Shown here in pieces: positions 1 to 14,519 of a stretch of 64,000 nucleotides of DNA; position 1 is the stretch's first letter; each line of letters opens with the position of its first letter. Location of the stretch: the NCBI GenBank assembly GCA_905182985.1, contig CAJJDN010000143.1:210341-274340 (forward strand). Direction: 5' to 3'. The notes beneath the pieces were generated by a model. That model was not told the DNA's origin and did not search any database. It saw only the letters and a list, made by a program, of their open reading frames with translations. Both the position numbers and the translations under genes were made by a program. Source of the DNA: Paramecium sonneborni (lineage: Eukaryota; Ciliophora; Oligohymenophorea; Peniculida; Parameciidae).

Positions 1-20
1 TAAAAATATATGTTTGATAA

Positions 21-1004
21 TCAAATTTTAGGATGAGGAATGTGTACTTTAGAGGGAACTTTGACCATTAATTATTTGAAATGTCCAACTTTAGCTTCTC
101 TAGTTGATTTACCAACACTGAATGCAGGATATGATTTCTTTTTAGAATTGACTTAAACACCAACAGCAACCCTTTTTATCTTATAAAATTTACTATTTAG
201 TATCATAAGTTTAATTTTTATCCCAACCTTCAAATATTTTACCAATTTTAGGTCCTTTTGGTATTGTCCAATGTGAAGCATCTTCTAAATTACTTGTATT
301 AGCAGGTGGTTTTTATAAATATGCTCCAGGTCCAACAATTACAGGAGTTGAACATGTTGGTGCTAATGCAGATGCTCCTGGAATATCTCTTCTATATCCA
401 AATGAAAATTAAGGTGGAGTTGGTACTTCTGGTTTAATTGCTGGATCATATTATGGACCAGGAGTTCCTTTTAGTCTTTTTTCAGGAGGAAACTATAAAT
501 CAAATTATAATTATATACTCTTGATTCTAATCCAATTTTTACTGTTGGACCTTTTGTCTTTCTAATTAAATCTGCTTCTTATGGTTCAAACTTTTAATCT
601 CAATAACACTTTTACATCAACATCTTTTCTTTGATAATAATCAAATTTTGCTCCTGTATTTAATGTATTACGAGCATCTGTTCCAAACTTAGTATTTGCA
701 TCTTTTGTATAATAAAATTAATCTCCTCCTCTAACATTATAAGCAGGTCCTGGACTTTATTTTCCTTTTAAAATTATACTCATTTCATACCTGCAAAATC
801 TATTCTTGCTAATTCTTTATTATGGTAAAGTTTTGCTTAATTAGCACGTTCAGCAGAACCGAAACTGTAACTTGGTAATGTTTGCTTTGTTGATATTGGC
901 ATTTTGCCTATTGAACTAAATGCTTATTTATTTTCGAATTCAATTAAGTCTGCATATGAATAAACTTTTGGTTAAATTTTAACTTCTTCTTTTGTTTCTG
1001 CCAT
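21..1004 (-). CDS. SHIPPO/ODF3-type (sperm-tail PG-rich repeat) protein
   Basis: Likely a ciliary microtubule-associated protein of the SHIPPO/ODF3 (CIMAP) family, which sits on or in axonemal microtubules. It reads from ATG at 1004 (MAETKEEVKI) to TGA at 23-21, about 294 aa. Four short introns restore the frame: about 26, 25, 26 and 22 nt, each GT...AG. Pro-Gly repeats typical of the family are visible: SPGPAYNVRGGD near residue 80, then GTPGPQYDPAIKP and VGPGAYLQKPP. TAA/TAG are read as Gln throughout. The length after splicing is an exact multiple of three, which supports the model. The family call comes from the PG-rich motif pattern; the exact orthologue is not assigned. Confidence 0.85.
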
Positions 1005-1063
1005 TTTATAAAATTATATAATTATATAATAATTTATAATCATTTATATTAATTTATCATAAT

Positions 1064-1645
<582 letters not shown>

Positions 1646-1833
1646 CTTATTAACATAAGATAATTATTCAAAAATATATCTCAATTTCCTTATCCTATCT
1701 TTCCTATTTTTGAATTTCTGTTGCTATTAATTATCCTATTCTAAATAGAATCAATCTAAGATTATATAGTATAATGTTTACTTAATCATTTTATTTTTGA
1801 GATTTTTGCATTACCATAAAATTTAAAAATATT

Positions 1834-3483
1834 TCAATTTATTTTGTTCCTTATTAATTTTTAAATACATTCTACTTTATTTTATATAAATTACCTTTAA
1901 ATTTATGGCACATCCATTATCATCTATCCTATTTTACCAATCATTCCCTTCTTTTCAACTGAAAATACAACATTTCCACAAATCTTATATTCCTCATTAT
2001 AAAAGTCTATACCATCATTTGTAATTTCATAATAGTTTCCTCCTATGTTTGACTCATCTAATATATTTATATCAATAAATTTCTGTTTATTAATTTAATC
2101 CACTTTATCTTCAAATTGATTAATTATATCATTAAGAATTGTTTCAAGATATATTTCCATTGAAAATCCTCCATCTCCTTAACTATCTTAATATGATGAT
2201 ATTGTTAAATATTCCTTTTTTATATTCTCTACCAATCGACATATTATCTAATACTTTTAATTTTAATTTTTACTTCTTCCCACTTCAAAATATCTTTGCA
2301 CCAATCCAGAATCTCAAGAAATGATATCAATACTTCTTTGGGAGATTTATGACTAAATGCAACTTTTATTTAATTGTAATTGTAATTATGATTCTTTATA
2401 AGATTTGATAAAGAATCTATTATAAAAAAATTAGCTTTCTTTTTATCATAAATGTCTGATACGAATTTTAATGGTTTAAATGCAGAATTATCATTCACAT
2501 CTGCTAAATAATATTCACCTTATTTAAAAGTATAGGGCATCCATAACTTTTCAATAATATGCTTAACTTATTCTGACCAATCAAGGAAATGCACTTAGAT
2601 ACTTATATTTGATTTTAATTTATCATCATTCTATATTCCAAACTTTCTTTTCCACAATTTTAAATTTTAAATAAAGTTCTCATTATTTGATAAATTATAC
2701 AATATATAATTTCTAATAAAACCTTTTTTTTATTATTCAAAATTTTACTAAATTATTCTTCCCAACTTTGCTTCTACATAAATTATTTAGTCTCTTCCAA
2801 ATCAAATTACAAGGGAATACTTTAATCCTTAAAAATAGATCTGTAAAAGCAATTACATTTAGCAATTCCTCTAATGCTGTATCTTTCAAATTTAGGTTTT
2901 TTAATACATTACCGATATGATTCTTAAACTAGATTGTTGCTTAAGCTAAATCATATGAATTTGAATCAAAGAGTTTTTCAAATTTAGTTATAAATAAATT
3001 AGAAACACTTAATTAAATTGTAAAATTTACAGCTTTTTTTCTCTAAAATCAGTTCCCAAAATCTAATTGCATGCTAAAGCATTAATATGATCTTCTAATA
3101 AATTATTTTATCTCATCATTTTGAATAGCGATATGTGTTTTTGAAATAAATCATTAATTTTATTGACTTTAATAATAATCTACTTCACAATTTACTTATC
3201 TCTTAATTTTTAGTATCAAACAATTAGGATTCTACAGCTGTTTAATATTTTAAATCTCCAAATTACATTCTTGGATTGATAAAAGAGATCAACAAATGTT
3301 CTTCCATTCTATTATAGAATTAGTATTATTAATTTTATGTTCATTAATGATAATTAATAAATATAAGTGTCTAAATAGAATACAATTCATAAACAATTAT
3401 TTGAAGATTATTATATTCATTCAATAATTCAACATCCTTTCATTCAATTATATTACTCTTTCTGATTTACTATCCTCATCCAT
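1834..3483 (-). CDS. Unrecognised protein, several mini-introns
   Basis: I do not recognise this gene. Minus-strand reading frames coded with TAA/TAG as Gln join through several 20-30 nt GT...AG introns and end at TGA 1836-1834. Convincing stretches include EEHLLISFINPR, LEETKQFMQKQSWEEQF, VHFLDWSEQVKHIIEKLW and MEIYLETILNDIINQFEDK. One clear intron (20 nt, GTAAAA...AAAG) links the last two exons. The 5' end is uncertain. ATG 3307 begins the first continuous exon; an upstream ATG at 3483 would need an exon join I could not make without crossing a TGA. Composition looks helical and soluble, with no signal peptide or membrane segment seen. Some internal splices remain unsolved. Confidence 0.5.
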
Positions 3484-4490
3484 TGGATTTTCCAATATTT
3501 ATAAAAAACATACATTTTCTAAACATAATAAAATTGGTCAATAAACAAACTTTAAATTTTTTGAGTTTATGTATCAAATTATTTGAGTAGTGATTTCATT
3601 TACCATTTTTTAAATAGCAAATTTACAATTGAAATCAAGTTATAAACATTATTATTTTTTTTTATTAATATTATTGAGATTATATCTTCTTATTACTAAT
3701 GCAAAGGTTAAACTTAAAGAATTTTAGTTTCCTTTGTATAATATTTGCAATTCCCTATAATATAAGCTAAATTGTAAAGAAAATTTATTGTATACTAAAA
3801 ACTAGAAATTTATACAGATATGTATTAAAATAGAATTTTTAAATGTTAGAAAATTTTGTTGTTAAATGTTTGAGGATCATAATGTATAATATAAATTATA
3901 AATGTATATATATTCTTAAATATAAAAAGAAATAAAAATATTGTATCTTTTAGAATGTCACAAGCTAAATCATTATTTTTTTAGTGTCAGTCCAATAATT
4001 CTTAATTTAAATACAGTAGAATGATCAAATTGTAATTTTTAATAAACTATGAATCAAGATTTTAGAATCATATTTATTTAATTTTGATTAAGATTTAATA
4101 GGCGCTAAAACTTATAAAAATGAAATGATTTAATTCTTATAACCTGTGAAATATGATCTAAAAACACTTTGAAAATGTTATAAAAAAATATCAAAAGAAA
4201 TATAGAAATATTTTTAGATATTACAATGAACAATAGGAATAGTATAGAAATTTAGATAAATTGTGAGATAATACATTACTTTAAATATTATTTGAAATTG
4301 AAAATATTGAATAATAAAAGGATGAGATTAGATATTTTAATTCTGATAGAAAATTTTGTTTTAAGAAATATATTAAAATATTTAGAATTACATTTCCATG
4401 TTCTAAAAGAGTAATAGAAATAGGTTTAATTATGTACAAAGTAAAAGGTTTCATGATTAGTGATTAATTTATAAGTAATAATTAATTAAA
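3484..4490. other. Intergenic, no gene recognised
   Basis: About 1 kb of very AT-rich sequence between a minus-strand and a plus-strand gene start, so it holds the promoters of both. Short open stretches exist because stops are rare in this code, but none shows protein-like composition long enough to call. Confidence 0.6.
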
Positions 4491-5557
4491 ATGAATTATT
4501 TGTTTTATGGATTTCTTGGATATTGGGCTTTGTCATTAACATTTTTTGTTTATCCATTTAAGAAAAAGAATAATTTTAGATATTCAAAATACTAAAAATA
4601 TAAATAAAGAAAAGCAATCCTTCATATTTCACATCGTGGTGGATGTAGGGAAAATTTGGAAAATACAATGTAAGCCTTTCAACATGCATATGATCTTGGT
4701 ACTGATTGTTTAGAAATGGATTTATGTATGACAAAAGATAAGAAAGTAAATCAGATAAATAATATTTTAGATTGTAGTTTTACATGATTCATCATTATTA
4801 AGAATGTGTGGTGTAGATGCACATGTGAAAGAGTATAATTATAAAGACCTACCTAAATTTTTAGAAAGAGTTAGACTAGATTTTGCTCCTAATGATTATA
4901 TTTCAACTCAAACCTGTAAGACTCCTTATCTTCCTTTGTTTGAAGATGTTCTTAAAACATTTCCTGATGTTTTAATTAATGTCGAAATTAAGACTCCTGA
5001 ACCAGAAGTTGTTTAAGCAGTCAATGAATTAATTATTAAGTATCAAAGATAAGATACTATAATCTGGGGAGCTAGATGTATTAAAGAGTTTTAATTTTTA
5101 GTTTAAAAATAAAATGAATTACTTAAATCAATTAATCCTTAGATACCTAGATTTTTTACAGTGGAAGGAATATTAAGAGTTTATTTACTTTATATGACTG
5201 GTCTACTACCTTTCTTTGATATTCCTGATGATTCTATGTAAGCACCACTTTATACGGATGATTTCTACTAATGGAAATTATAAGTTGCTTAAACTAATTC
5301 AGAAAAGATTTAACAAATGCTTTTGTAATTTATTATTCTCTATTTAAAGTCATAATTTCATTCGATTTTTAGGTTTCATTTCTAAACCTCTATTTTATCA
5401 TTTACACAATAGAGGGATTTTTGTATATTATTGGGTTTTGAATAATGAAAAGGAATATGAAAGAGCTATTAAAACTGGATGTCATGGAATTATGACTGAT
5501 TGTCCAACTGTTCTTAAGGAATACCTAATCAAAAAAAAACTATATGGAAAATAGTGA
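4491..5557 (+). CDS. Glycerophosphodiester phosphodiesterase (GDPD) family protein
   Basis: Predicted to hydrolyse glycerophosphodiesters to glycerol-3-phosphate and an alcohol. The GDPD signature is clear: HRGGCRENLENT near residue 47 (catalytic His, Arg and Glu), LEMDLCMTKD (metal-binding Glu/Asp), then VVLHDSSL with the second catalytic His. Later come NVEIKTPEPE and, near the C terminus, GIMTDCPTVLKEYL, matching the family's terminal strand. An N-terminal hydrophobic segment (LFYGFLGYWALSLTFFVYPF) suggests a membrane anchor. Two 25-nt introns (one after KDKK, one around 5320) give about 338 aa in one frame, stop TGA 5555-5557. All catalytic motifs seem present. Confidence 0.92.
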
Positions 5558-6597
5558 TTCTCTATTAAAAAAGAAATTTTATATATATTATTATATATAA
5601 TAATTATTTAATATCATTTTTTAAATACTAAATTAATAATACTCATTCCTACTTGTTTAAGTCAAATAATTATAGATTTTATAGATTAGAATAATCAAAA
5701 ATCAAAATCAATTAAATTATACTCTAAAGAAGAAATTATATTTATTTGAATGTTTATTCCTCAATAATAATATAAAATGTGCATTCAAAGTAGAAACAAC
5801 AGAAGAAATATATTTTTATAACCCTTTAAAAATTAAATTGTCCCATATTAATAAGCTCAAAAGGAATATAACAAATTTTAAAGGAAATTTAAATTTAATA
5901 TTATTGTCAGTGAAATAAGTAAATGAAATTCTGTTTCACTTTTGATTAAATTTTATTTAGAAACTATGTGCTTAATTGGAATAGAATAAATTAATATATC
6001 TATATTGATCTAATTACATTTAACTTTGACATTGATCCAATTACATTAATATTGATATTGATCTAATTAATAAAATATTAATGTAAATTACATCATTATG
6101 GAATTTAAAGAACATAGATAGACTAGTTCAATTTGTTTTAGGATTAGTAATTAAAATTATGAAAAATTAAGTGAATGAATGATTTATAGAGTAGTAATGA
6201 TTTTTAGAAGATATAAAAAGAGGGAAGTAATAAAATATATAAAATAAATTATGAATTTTAATAATTCATAATTATATTAAAAATTTAATAAAATGAACAC
6301 GTATTATGAAAGTGTTAATTTATTATTTCTTATCGATATAATAATTCAAAAAATATTAAGAAAAATAAGGACTAAAAGTGAAATTCCATATTCTAGACAT
6401 TATTTAATTTGAACATTGAAATGACATGATAATTGAAATAATTGAATAGAGTTTGCAAAATTAGAATAGAGGATCAGTAAATAGAAATAGAACATCAGTA
6501 GTATGGATGTACTGGAGATATAGTATAAATGCTTAATTAAGAAATGCAGAAAAAAAATATATTTTTAATTAAAAATAGTCTAATATTAAAAGATTTC
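5558..6597. other. Intergenic, AT-rich with a small imperfect tandem repeat
   Basis: No gene recognised. Around 5995-6085 a short imperfect repeat of the kind 'attgatccaattacatt' recurs several times. The rest is low-complexity A/T sequence. Confidence 0.5.
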
Positions 6598-6975
6598 ATG
6601 AAGCCAACTTATGCTAATTAAAATGGTGTGGTAAGTGTATTGAGTAGTAATTCAACATAGAGTAGTCCAATAAGTATTAGTGAATTGAATGATTCAATTG
6701 AATACTATATAGACTAAAAGGACTATAAGACAGAAGTTGAGATAGTGAGGTATTTGAATAGTTTGGGAGTACGAACAAAAACTGATCCTCTGATAAAAGA
6801 ACATAAATATTGGAAAGAAAGAAAAGAGAAGAGTTAGATTTTATTAGAGAGTATGATGAACTCTTCTTCTGAAAGATTAGTGTTAAATCCAAGTGTAAAT
6901 AGATTGATGAGAAAGAGTATACCTCTAATTTCTAGGAATTCAAATAGTCCCTATTTCTTACTGGATTAATTATGA
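6598..6975 (+). CDS. Small hypothetical protein, 125 aa
   Basis: Single exon from ATG 6598 to TGA 6973-6975, starting MKPTYANQNGVVSVLSSNST. The middle is charged (KDYKTEVEIVRYLNSLG, then KEHKYWKERKEKS) and the C terminus is Ser/Asn-rich. No domain is recognised. The 3' end is only about 70 bp from the convergent end of the guanylyl cyclase gene. An upstream exon is possible because frames are open there. The codon pattern looks like real protein, but the gene call rests only on open frame and composition. Confidence 0.5.
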
Positions 6976-7048
6976 TTCTCCTTTTTATCAAATCACAAAT
7001 ATCTATCTCAAAATAACTGAATTCAATAAACCATAATTAATTAGTTAT

Positions 7049-10000
7049 TCATTAATAAACAAAGTATCCTGACGTCTTTCTCTCTATAGATTCAAATTCA
7101 ATAGATTGTTTATATTCGAATCTGAATAAATCAGGGAATTCTCTTTCAATGATATCCTTTGTTTCTTAGGATACTTAAACAAATCCTTTGGCTCCTTTTG
7201 ATTCCATTTTATTCGCAATAAGTACATCAGGACCATATATATCATACCTAACTAATTCTGTTCCCAAAACACCTCCTATTATGGATCCCTATTTAATATA
7301 TAATTAATATAGATATTATACAGTATGAACTCCAATTCTCATATCTAAAGTTGGATGATTAATATGTGCTCTAACTCTTCTAATCGCATCAATCATAGCA
7401 AATCCCATACGTACTACATTTACTGCCTCTAAAGATGTATTTCTCTATATTCCTTTACCATAATCTACCATTCCCATTACAACATAACAATCTCCTATAG
7501 TATACAGTTTGAAAACATTATGTAAAAGACAATTTTTATCAAATTCAGTAAATAAATTTCTCAACATATTCACGACTTATTCAGGTTATACTTTACTCGA
7601 ATATTCTGTAAAACCAGCGATATCAGCAAATAATAATGTTACTTCATCAGCCTATTCTCTTAAAACACGTTTCTCTTCATTTGGTCTAAAAAACTCTTCA
7701 AGAACCTGTTTAATAGATATAAAATTTATAATACATTTTTTGGCAATAAATAATTCAATAAATATTGATATTTAATTGATTTTTCAACTAGTTATTTATT
7801 GACATTATAAGAATTAACATTTTTTAAGAACATGAATAATTAGATACAAAAAGCAAAAATCGAAATTATGGTACAATAATAGAATCTACTCCAAGGCCAA
7901 TTATTTACTATTATTGCACCTATTGTCACTCCTAAATATAAAACAAGATAAACCAACTTTTATTAATGTCTAAGAACTCTATTTAGAAGAATACTAAGAC
8001 TATATATTATACCTTTTGAAATTTGAATTTCATAATGATCAGTAATTATAAAACAATCTAAAGCATAATTACTAAGCAATAAATAAGCCAATATTGTAAA
8101 GTATAGAATATTATAAAAAGATTCATACTTATGAATAAGAGTACACAATAATAAGTGTAATAGACCAACTATTCCCCCAGTTATCAAATTTATTAAAAAT
8201 ATTTATCCATCTAAACTAACACAAGACACTGAACTTATTAAAACACATATTCCTATTGTTAATAAATATTAAACAGCAAAAGGTCTATATAATCCTGACA
8301 GAAATTCATAAAATTCTAGAGAGACAGTTGTGTCTTCATTAAATTCTAGATATAATTTTCTTGGATTTAGAGTCAATAATAAATTTTAACGTTAAGCATC
8401 TTCATCAACACTATAAAGAGCTCTTACTTTATCTTTTTCAATTTCATATTCCATATTTATTTGATAATCAGAAACATTTAATTCACATCTAGTCTTTCTT
8501 TCTAAAAATTATAATAAATCTTAATGTTTTTAATGTCTATCATCAAATCCTTAAGATTAAATTCCTCCTACAATAGATTATGATACATAATTTTTAGAAG
8601 ATCCTCCTCCTTAATTTACATTTAATTGTACCTAAGATTATTAGAAAGTCAATTATTATTAAAGTGATTTTCTTGGACTTTCATATGCTATTTACTTTTA
8701 AGTTTTTGTTACATAATTATAAATTTCACTTCTTTACTTTTTATTAAGTGTTAATGGTTAAGGATCCTCATTCCAACCCATCAACGGTTACATTTCTCTA
8801 TTTGATCCAACTCCTAATTCAGATATTTAATTTTCATGAATTTAATCTAAATTTTGATATTCTTTGGGATCTCTAAAAGGTTGTTTAGGGGGTCTTTGAA
8901 TCATGATTGTTTATTTTCTTTATTTACCTCCTCTCTTAGTACTTACTAAAAACGTAATCAATTTTCCTTTTCCTTTAGCAACTACATCTCTTTAAATATA
9001 AACTAATTCGTATTTATTAGTTTATCTATATGCTTATTCTGAGATTGCAATATCTCCTGGTTCAGCTGTAGAACATATTCTACTAGCTGTATTAATAGTA
9101 TCACCAATTAAACTGAATTAAGGTTTATGATGACCTATAACTCCTGCAATAACATTTCCATAATGAATACCAATTTTTATTTAAAAATTTTCATTTGACA
9201 TAACATATTTTTTCATATCTAAAGCTAATGAAATCACTTTATTCACTGGATTAGTTTTTTAAATTAAATGAATTTTGAGTCCTGCAGCAGCCATATAAGT
9301 TTTTCCTACTGTTTCAATTTTTTGGACTTCATGTTATTAACAAAGTAAATCAAATCTTCTAAATAATTTATCTAATATATCAACTACATTAGATTACTCA
9401 TTCTTAATTAATTAATCAAAATCTATTATGTCACAAAATAATACAGCCACCATACCTTGATCTTCCTAAATATCATATTGACCAGCTTTATTAATACGAT
9501 CTCTTATAAATTAAGGAAGAAGAATAGATAGAATATCGCTCATTATTTGATTTTCCTTATTCATATTAATTCTTCCCAAAAAGACTTCTAAAAAAATATG
9601 AATAATTCTTCTGAATGTCAAAACTAATAGAAACAATGATGCAATACTCAAAACGTATTAATTTATCAGAATGTATATGTTTTCTTCATCTGATTTTTTT
9701 ATTAAATAAATTGTCACATAAATACCTGAAAAAATCTAACTTAAAAGTGGTTATTCTTGATAATGATATATATTAACTGCCAAACTTAATTATAACATAT
9801 TAAGATTAATTCCTCCAACTGATTGATCTTGATTGAATAACCAAATTACTATAGAAGAGCATCGAATAAATAAAATTATAAAGTTGACTTCAAAGAAATA
9901 TAACTTATAATAACGAGTCCAACAAAACAGTATAAGTAAGAGTAATACACCAAACATTGCAATATAATAGTAGTCAGTCCAATAAATTAATGAAAAATTA

Positions 10001-13000
10001 TTATATGTTAATAAAATAATGGTATAAGTAGCTATTTCATAGAATAAAAATGTTATTACAACTATAATTCTATAAGCATGTACAACATATTATAGTGTAT
10101 CTTCTGTAAACTTATTTTATACCAATTGTGATTTGAATCTTAAAGTGATGGAATTTATAGAATTTTCTGTTTCATCTGCAAATGCACCACTTAACATTTA
10201 TTTTATGATTGGATCCATGTCTTCATCACCATTAAACAGTTTTCTAGCATAATAAGAGATTTTCTCTATAGTTGCTCTATGTTACTTTAACTACCTTGCC
10301 ACATCACCAGATATTTTATTATATATCTTTACAATTTCATCATACTCTTTATTTGTTGAAATACTAAAGGGCTTTAAGAAAGGCCTATTCACATGATAAA
10401 ACACTTAATTAAATATTGAATGAAAAGCTATTATTAATAAAAATGAAAATAGAATTTAAATAGATTTAGCCCATTCATAAACTATTGAGATTGAATCAAA
10501 TTACAAAGATATTAAAGTATATAATCCAAATATTAATCCTAAATTAAAAATAAATTATTTTTAACTGATATACTTTCTTTGAACTAACTTTGATGTATCA
10601 ACTATTAATAATAATAAAAATAATCCTGATCCTAATTCATATGATTTTATCATTGTTCCATTTTGACTTGTTAAATCTGCATATTCTGTGTATAAATTTA
10701 TTAACAATGCCTATATTAATGGAAATAAAGTAATTCTCACGATATACTTACCGAATTTATTATTGTTTAATTCTAATTGATTGCTTTTAAATACAAAAGT
10801 TAAGAATTCACTATTATTGCAATTTTCTATTTTTTCACTTATTTCACTTATTATGAACGAACATGAAAGTAAAAAGAAAATATTTGAATGGAATTTTAGA
10901 TAATCTTTAGATATTACATCTATTTCATCTCTAATCAATTATGTCACAAATACCAAATAAATTATTCCAAAACTTCTGAATAATGCAAATATGAGAATTC
11001 TTTCAAAATATAAAGTTGATTTTCTAGAATCCACAGCTATCAATCTATTTATCTTTTCAAAATCCTTTACATAGATATCACTGTTATATAATGGTTCAAT
11101 AAAACCATGATCTTATTTGTGTTAACAAAATTAAGATTCTTATTCCAAATATTTTATTGAAACTCTTCCTTGTTAGTGTTGAAGATCTTCGAAGTTATTT
11201 TTATCATGAGGAAAAATCTATCTTCCAGATTACATTTAAAATGCAAAATCTGAATGGTTAAATAAATTCATATCACTATAACTATCTCCTATTGACAATA
11301 TAAATTTATAATTCAATTTTCTATCTTTTAACAATTTTATTAATATTGATTTTTATTAAGGTGTCATTCTATATCCAATGAAATTCGATGTAAATTATAA
11401 TATAAATTAAAAATGTTTCTTTAAATACATATCCTTTAAAATTTATTCTAAAGATTCTCCACTTATTAATATTTAAAATTATCGAATATGTAGATTTTTT
11501 TATCCCGCTTAAATCCATCTTGGGCTACAAGTAAATGATCCTCTTTTATGAACCAAAGTATCTGAATGCCTTATTTCTTTTTTATTAGAATGTGATCTTA
11601 ATTATCCACTTAAATTTTATAACTATTATTTTAATTATAAGAATAATTCATCTTAAGTTTTAGCTTATATATGAACTACTGTATCATTTTAATTGAATAA
11701 TTGAACCTTATAGGCAATTGGCAATACTTTTTCGTAATTGTCTCCACTTACAATCCAACATGGAATTCCAAGAGATTTGATTCCATTTAATGCTGGAGTG
11801 ACATGTTTATTGATTTTTTCTTGAACTCCAACAACAGTTACAAGATCACAATTCTTTTCAAATTCATGCATTAAAAATTAATATTCATTCATAAATTCAA
11901 TTTTATTAGATTGAATATCAAGTAATTTGTTTGCTTCTTTAATAAAAGTTTGCATTTAAATTTCATTCATGAAGCTTCTATAAAATAATACTGGTCTGCT
12001 ACCCTAAAATTATAAGTCTTTAATCATTAGATCAAGTTTAGCCAACTGATCCTTTTCTAAAGATAAACAACCTATCATATCTAAACTATCATCTCTTAAA
12101 TATTATAAGTATTATGAATCATCATTTTCTAATCCTAATTTAACACTTATTTCTTCTTGCAATCTTATGATGATACTAAATTTCCTAGAATTAAAAGAAT
12201 GTAAGGACATAACTTCAATGATATGAATTTCTTCTCCATCTTAAATAATGTATCTCATTTAATTTTCTTATTTACTTCTACAAATGAATTGAAAACCATA
12301 ATGCTTACATAAATATAATTATTATTTATCTAATTCTGAACTATACTCATAAAAGAATGAATCATCACTTTTTTAATATAATGATCTAGTGTTCTAACAT
12401 AATACTAATGCAAACATGGCTTCAAAATAATGAGGTTTGAATTCATTATCTTCTCTTCTTCTGACTAGAGTGATTTCATTACCAGAAAACTCTACTTCTG
12501 AAACAATTTCTAAATTAGATGGAATTCTGGGAGCATGAAATTTTTAACTTCCTCTTTAGTATGTTAATTATCTTTTACTTTCATGTAAACTATTAACAAT
12601 GAGACTACTTCCTCTTGGTTAAGATTACTTTTATATTTATGCTCCTTCAGCACTTTAATCAAATTAACTACTAATTTATGATTCTGGTCTAAATCTTGGA
12701 GGTTAAGTACGATGTAATTCATCATATGGAGGATGATCATCATCTAAATCTTCCAATTTAAAATTAACTTCTTAATTATTGCATTTTATAATTGGAGTAG
12801 ATTCTGGTTCTATTCTTTCATCTATTGGAATATTTAATTCTTATTTCATTTTAGTTTATTTAATTGCATTTTGAAACTCTTTTTCATCAAATGCTCTATA
12901 TCTTAATTTATAGAGTGAATCAAAAATAAAGATCCATTTGATCTTAAAAACAGGATTTGTCAATGTTCCAGTCTTATCAATTAATACATGATTAATTAAT

Positions 13001-14376
13001 GATAAATTGGAAACAGGAGTATAATTTATATGTAAATGATTCATTATATGTGTATTATCTAATAATGGATTATCATCTTCTATTGAATTCTTTGAATTAT
13101 TTTTCCCCTCTTTAAACAAGTAATTATTGTACAACATTTAGATAAAATAAAGTAGATCAATAAGAAAGTAAAAATAAAGAGGTAATAAATTAGAATACCT
13201 AATTAATTGAAATTCTAAATTATAATGAAGTTCTCCATAATATTCAATTGTATATTAAATCACACTTAGAACAATCAATGATATTATAGCTATGAGAAAG
13301 TACAAATTTGCTTTATTTTCAAAGTATCCATATTTTTCTGTATATTTAAATGATTTAAAACATCGACAATCAAGTCCAACAGCAAGAATGACTCCAAACA
13401 TATATAAATCATTTAAAAGTAGTTATTCTCTAAAAAAGATATTCTCTTTATTGATTTCTAAAGGTTTTGGATCCTTCTTCAATTTTACCATACCTTTATA
13501 ATATTGATCTGAATCAGTTTAATCATATCTTACAATCCCATTTAAAATAGTACGATAATCAAGTAATTAGATCTTATGCTCTTTAGATATAGTAGTTAAA
13601 GGACATGCTCTCTTTCTTACTTCATTTGTATTTCCACTCATTACAGTATTGCTAGCCATACTAACTGATTATCCCATATCTAAAATTAAAACATCAGCTG
13701 GACATATTTCATTATTCTTTAAATAGATTATATCCCCTACTTTAAGTTGATCCCATCTCTTAATACTAAATAAAGGAATTCTAGGTTATTTATCCTATCT
13801 ATATGTAACTGTCTCTATACTTACCTTTCTCATACATATATCTTTTTAATAATTGTTATTATTCACCAAGTTTTCATGATCAACTATATTTTAGTTTAGA
13901 GATTTTCTTCCTCCTAATTTAATCAAATTTGAAGAGGCCACATTTAAAACATTTTTTTTTAAATCCGCAAATACAGTGGCTTATCGAGAATTTATTTTAT
14001 TATCACGATTTCGCTTTTTATTGTCAAAGTACAATTCTATTATGGCATGTATAGCAAATGTTAATAGAAGTGAAATTAGATAATTATAGTCTAATTATAT
14101 CATGTTGATGACAAATAAGTACAAATTCAGAAATCGCTTAAAAAATTTAATTATCAACACATATAAACAATTTGTAATTGTATATCGACTTGTTTTAATT
14201 AGGTTGAATTAATTTTCATTTCCTCTAACATTTACACTCTCTCCATTTTCCAAAACAATCTATTGGTAGATATTTCATACCTTCTTTGAATATTGTTGAT
14301 TCTCATGCAAATGTTCATTATTTGTTTAAGGAACTTCTGATTTGAATACTTTAGATAATCTTCTAAAAAGACCCAT
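7049..14376 (-). CDS. Guanylyl cyclase with N-terminal P-type (P4-like) ATPase domain
   Basis: A giant membrane enzyme of about 2,400 aa, start MGLFRRLSKVFK (ATG 14376), stop TGA 7051-7049. The N half is a P-type ATPase-like module: actuator region, DKTGTLTN phosphorylation motif (about 12960-12985), nucleotide-binding region, and VSGDNYEKV. The C half has two six-helix membrane sets, each followed by a class III cyclase domain. C1 (about 9460-9050) has LFCDIIDF, KIETVGKTYMAAAG and LIGDTINTASRI; C2 (about 7700-7060) has LFADIAGFTEYS and IGDCYVVMG. The Glu in KIETVG is the guanine-type residue, so GTP to cGMP is inferred. The metal-binding Asp pair lies in C2, the reverse of mammalian adenylyl cyclases, as known for ciliate and apicomplexan cyclases. 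An intron of about 34 nt lies in C2 near 7290-7325. Confidence 0.93.
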
Positions 14377-14519
14377 TATAATTAAATTAATAAATTCATT
14401 TCATATGAATAGTTCTCAACCTCTCCTTGAATTATTTATCAATTAAAGTTTTCTCTTATTCCAATTATTATAATTGCTATTACTCCTTTTCTCTCAATTA
14501 AGTTTTCCATGATTTTTAG

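Noticed and set aside
1834..3310. Apparent frameshifts in the unrecognised minus-strand gene
   Set aside because: Several of them vanish when 20-30 nt introns are removed (for example the 23-nt intron around residue KKL); remaining ones are probably unsolved introns rather than proof of decay.
5995..6085. Possible CRISPR-like or satellite repeat
   Set aside because: Only a few imperfect copies of a short A/T-rich unit, no spacers and a eukaryotic genome; just low-complexity DNA.
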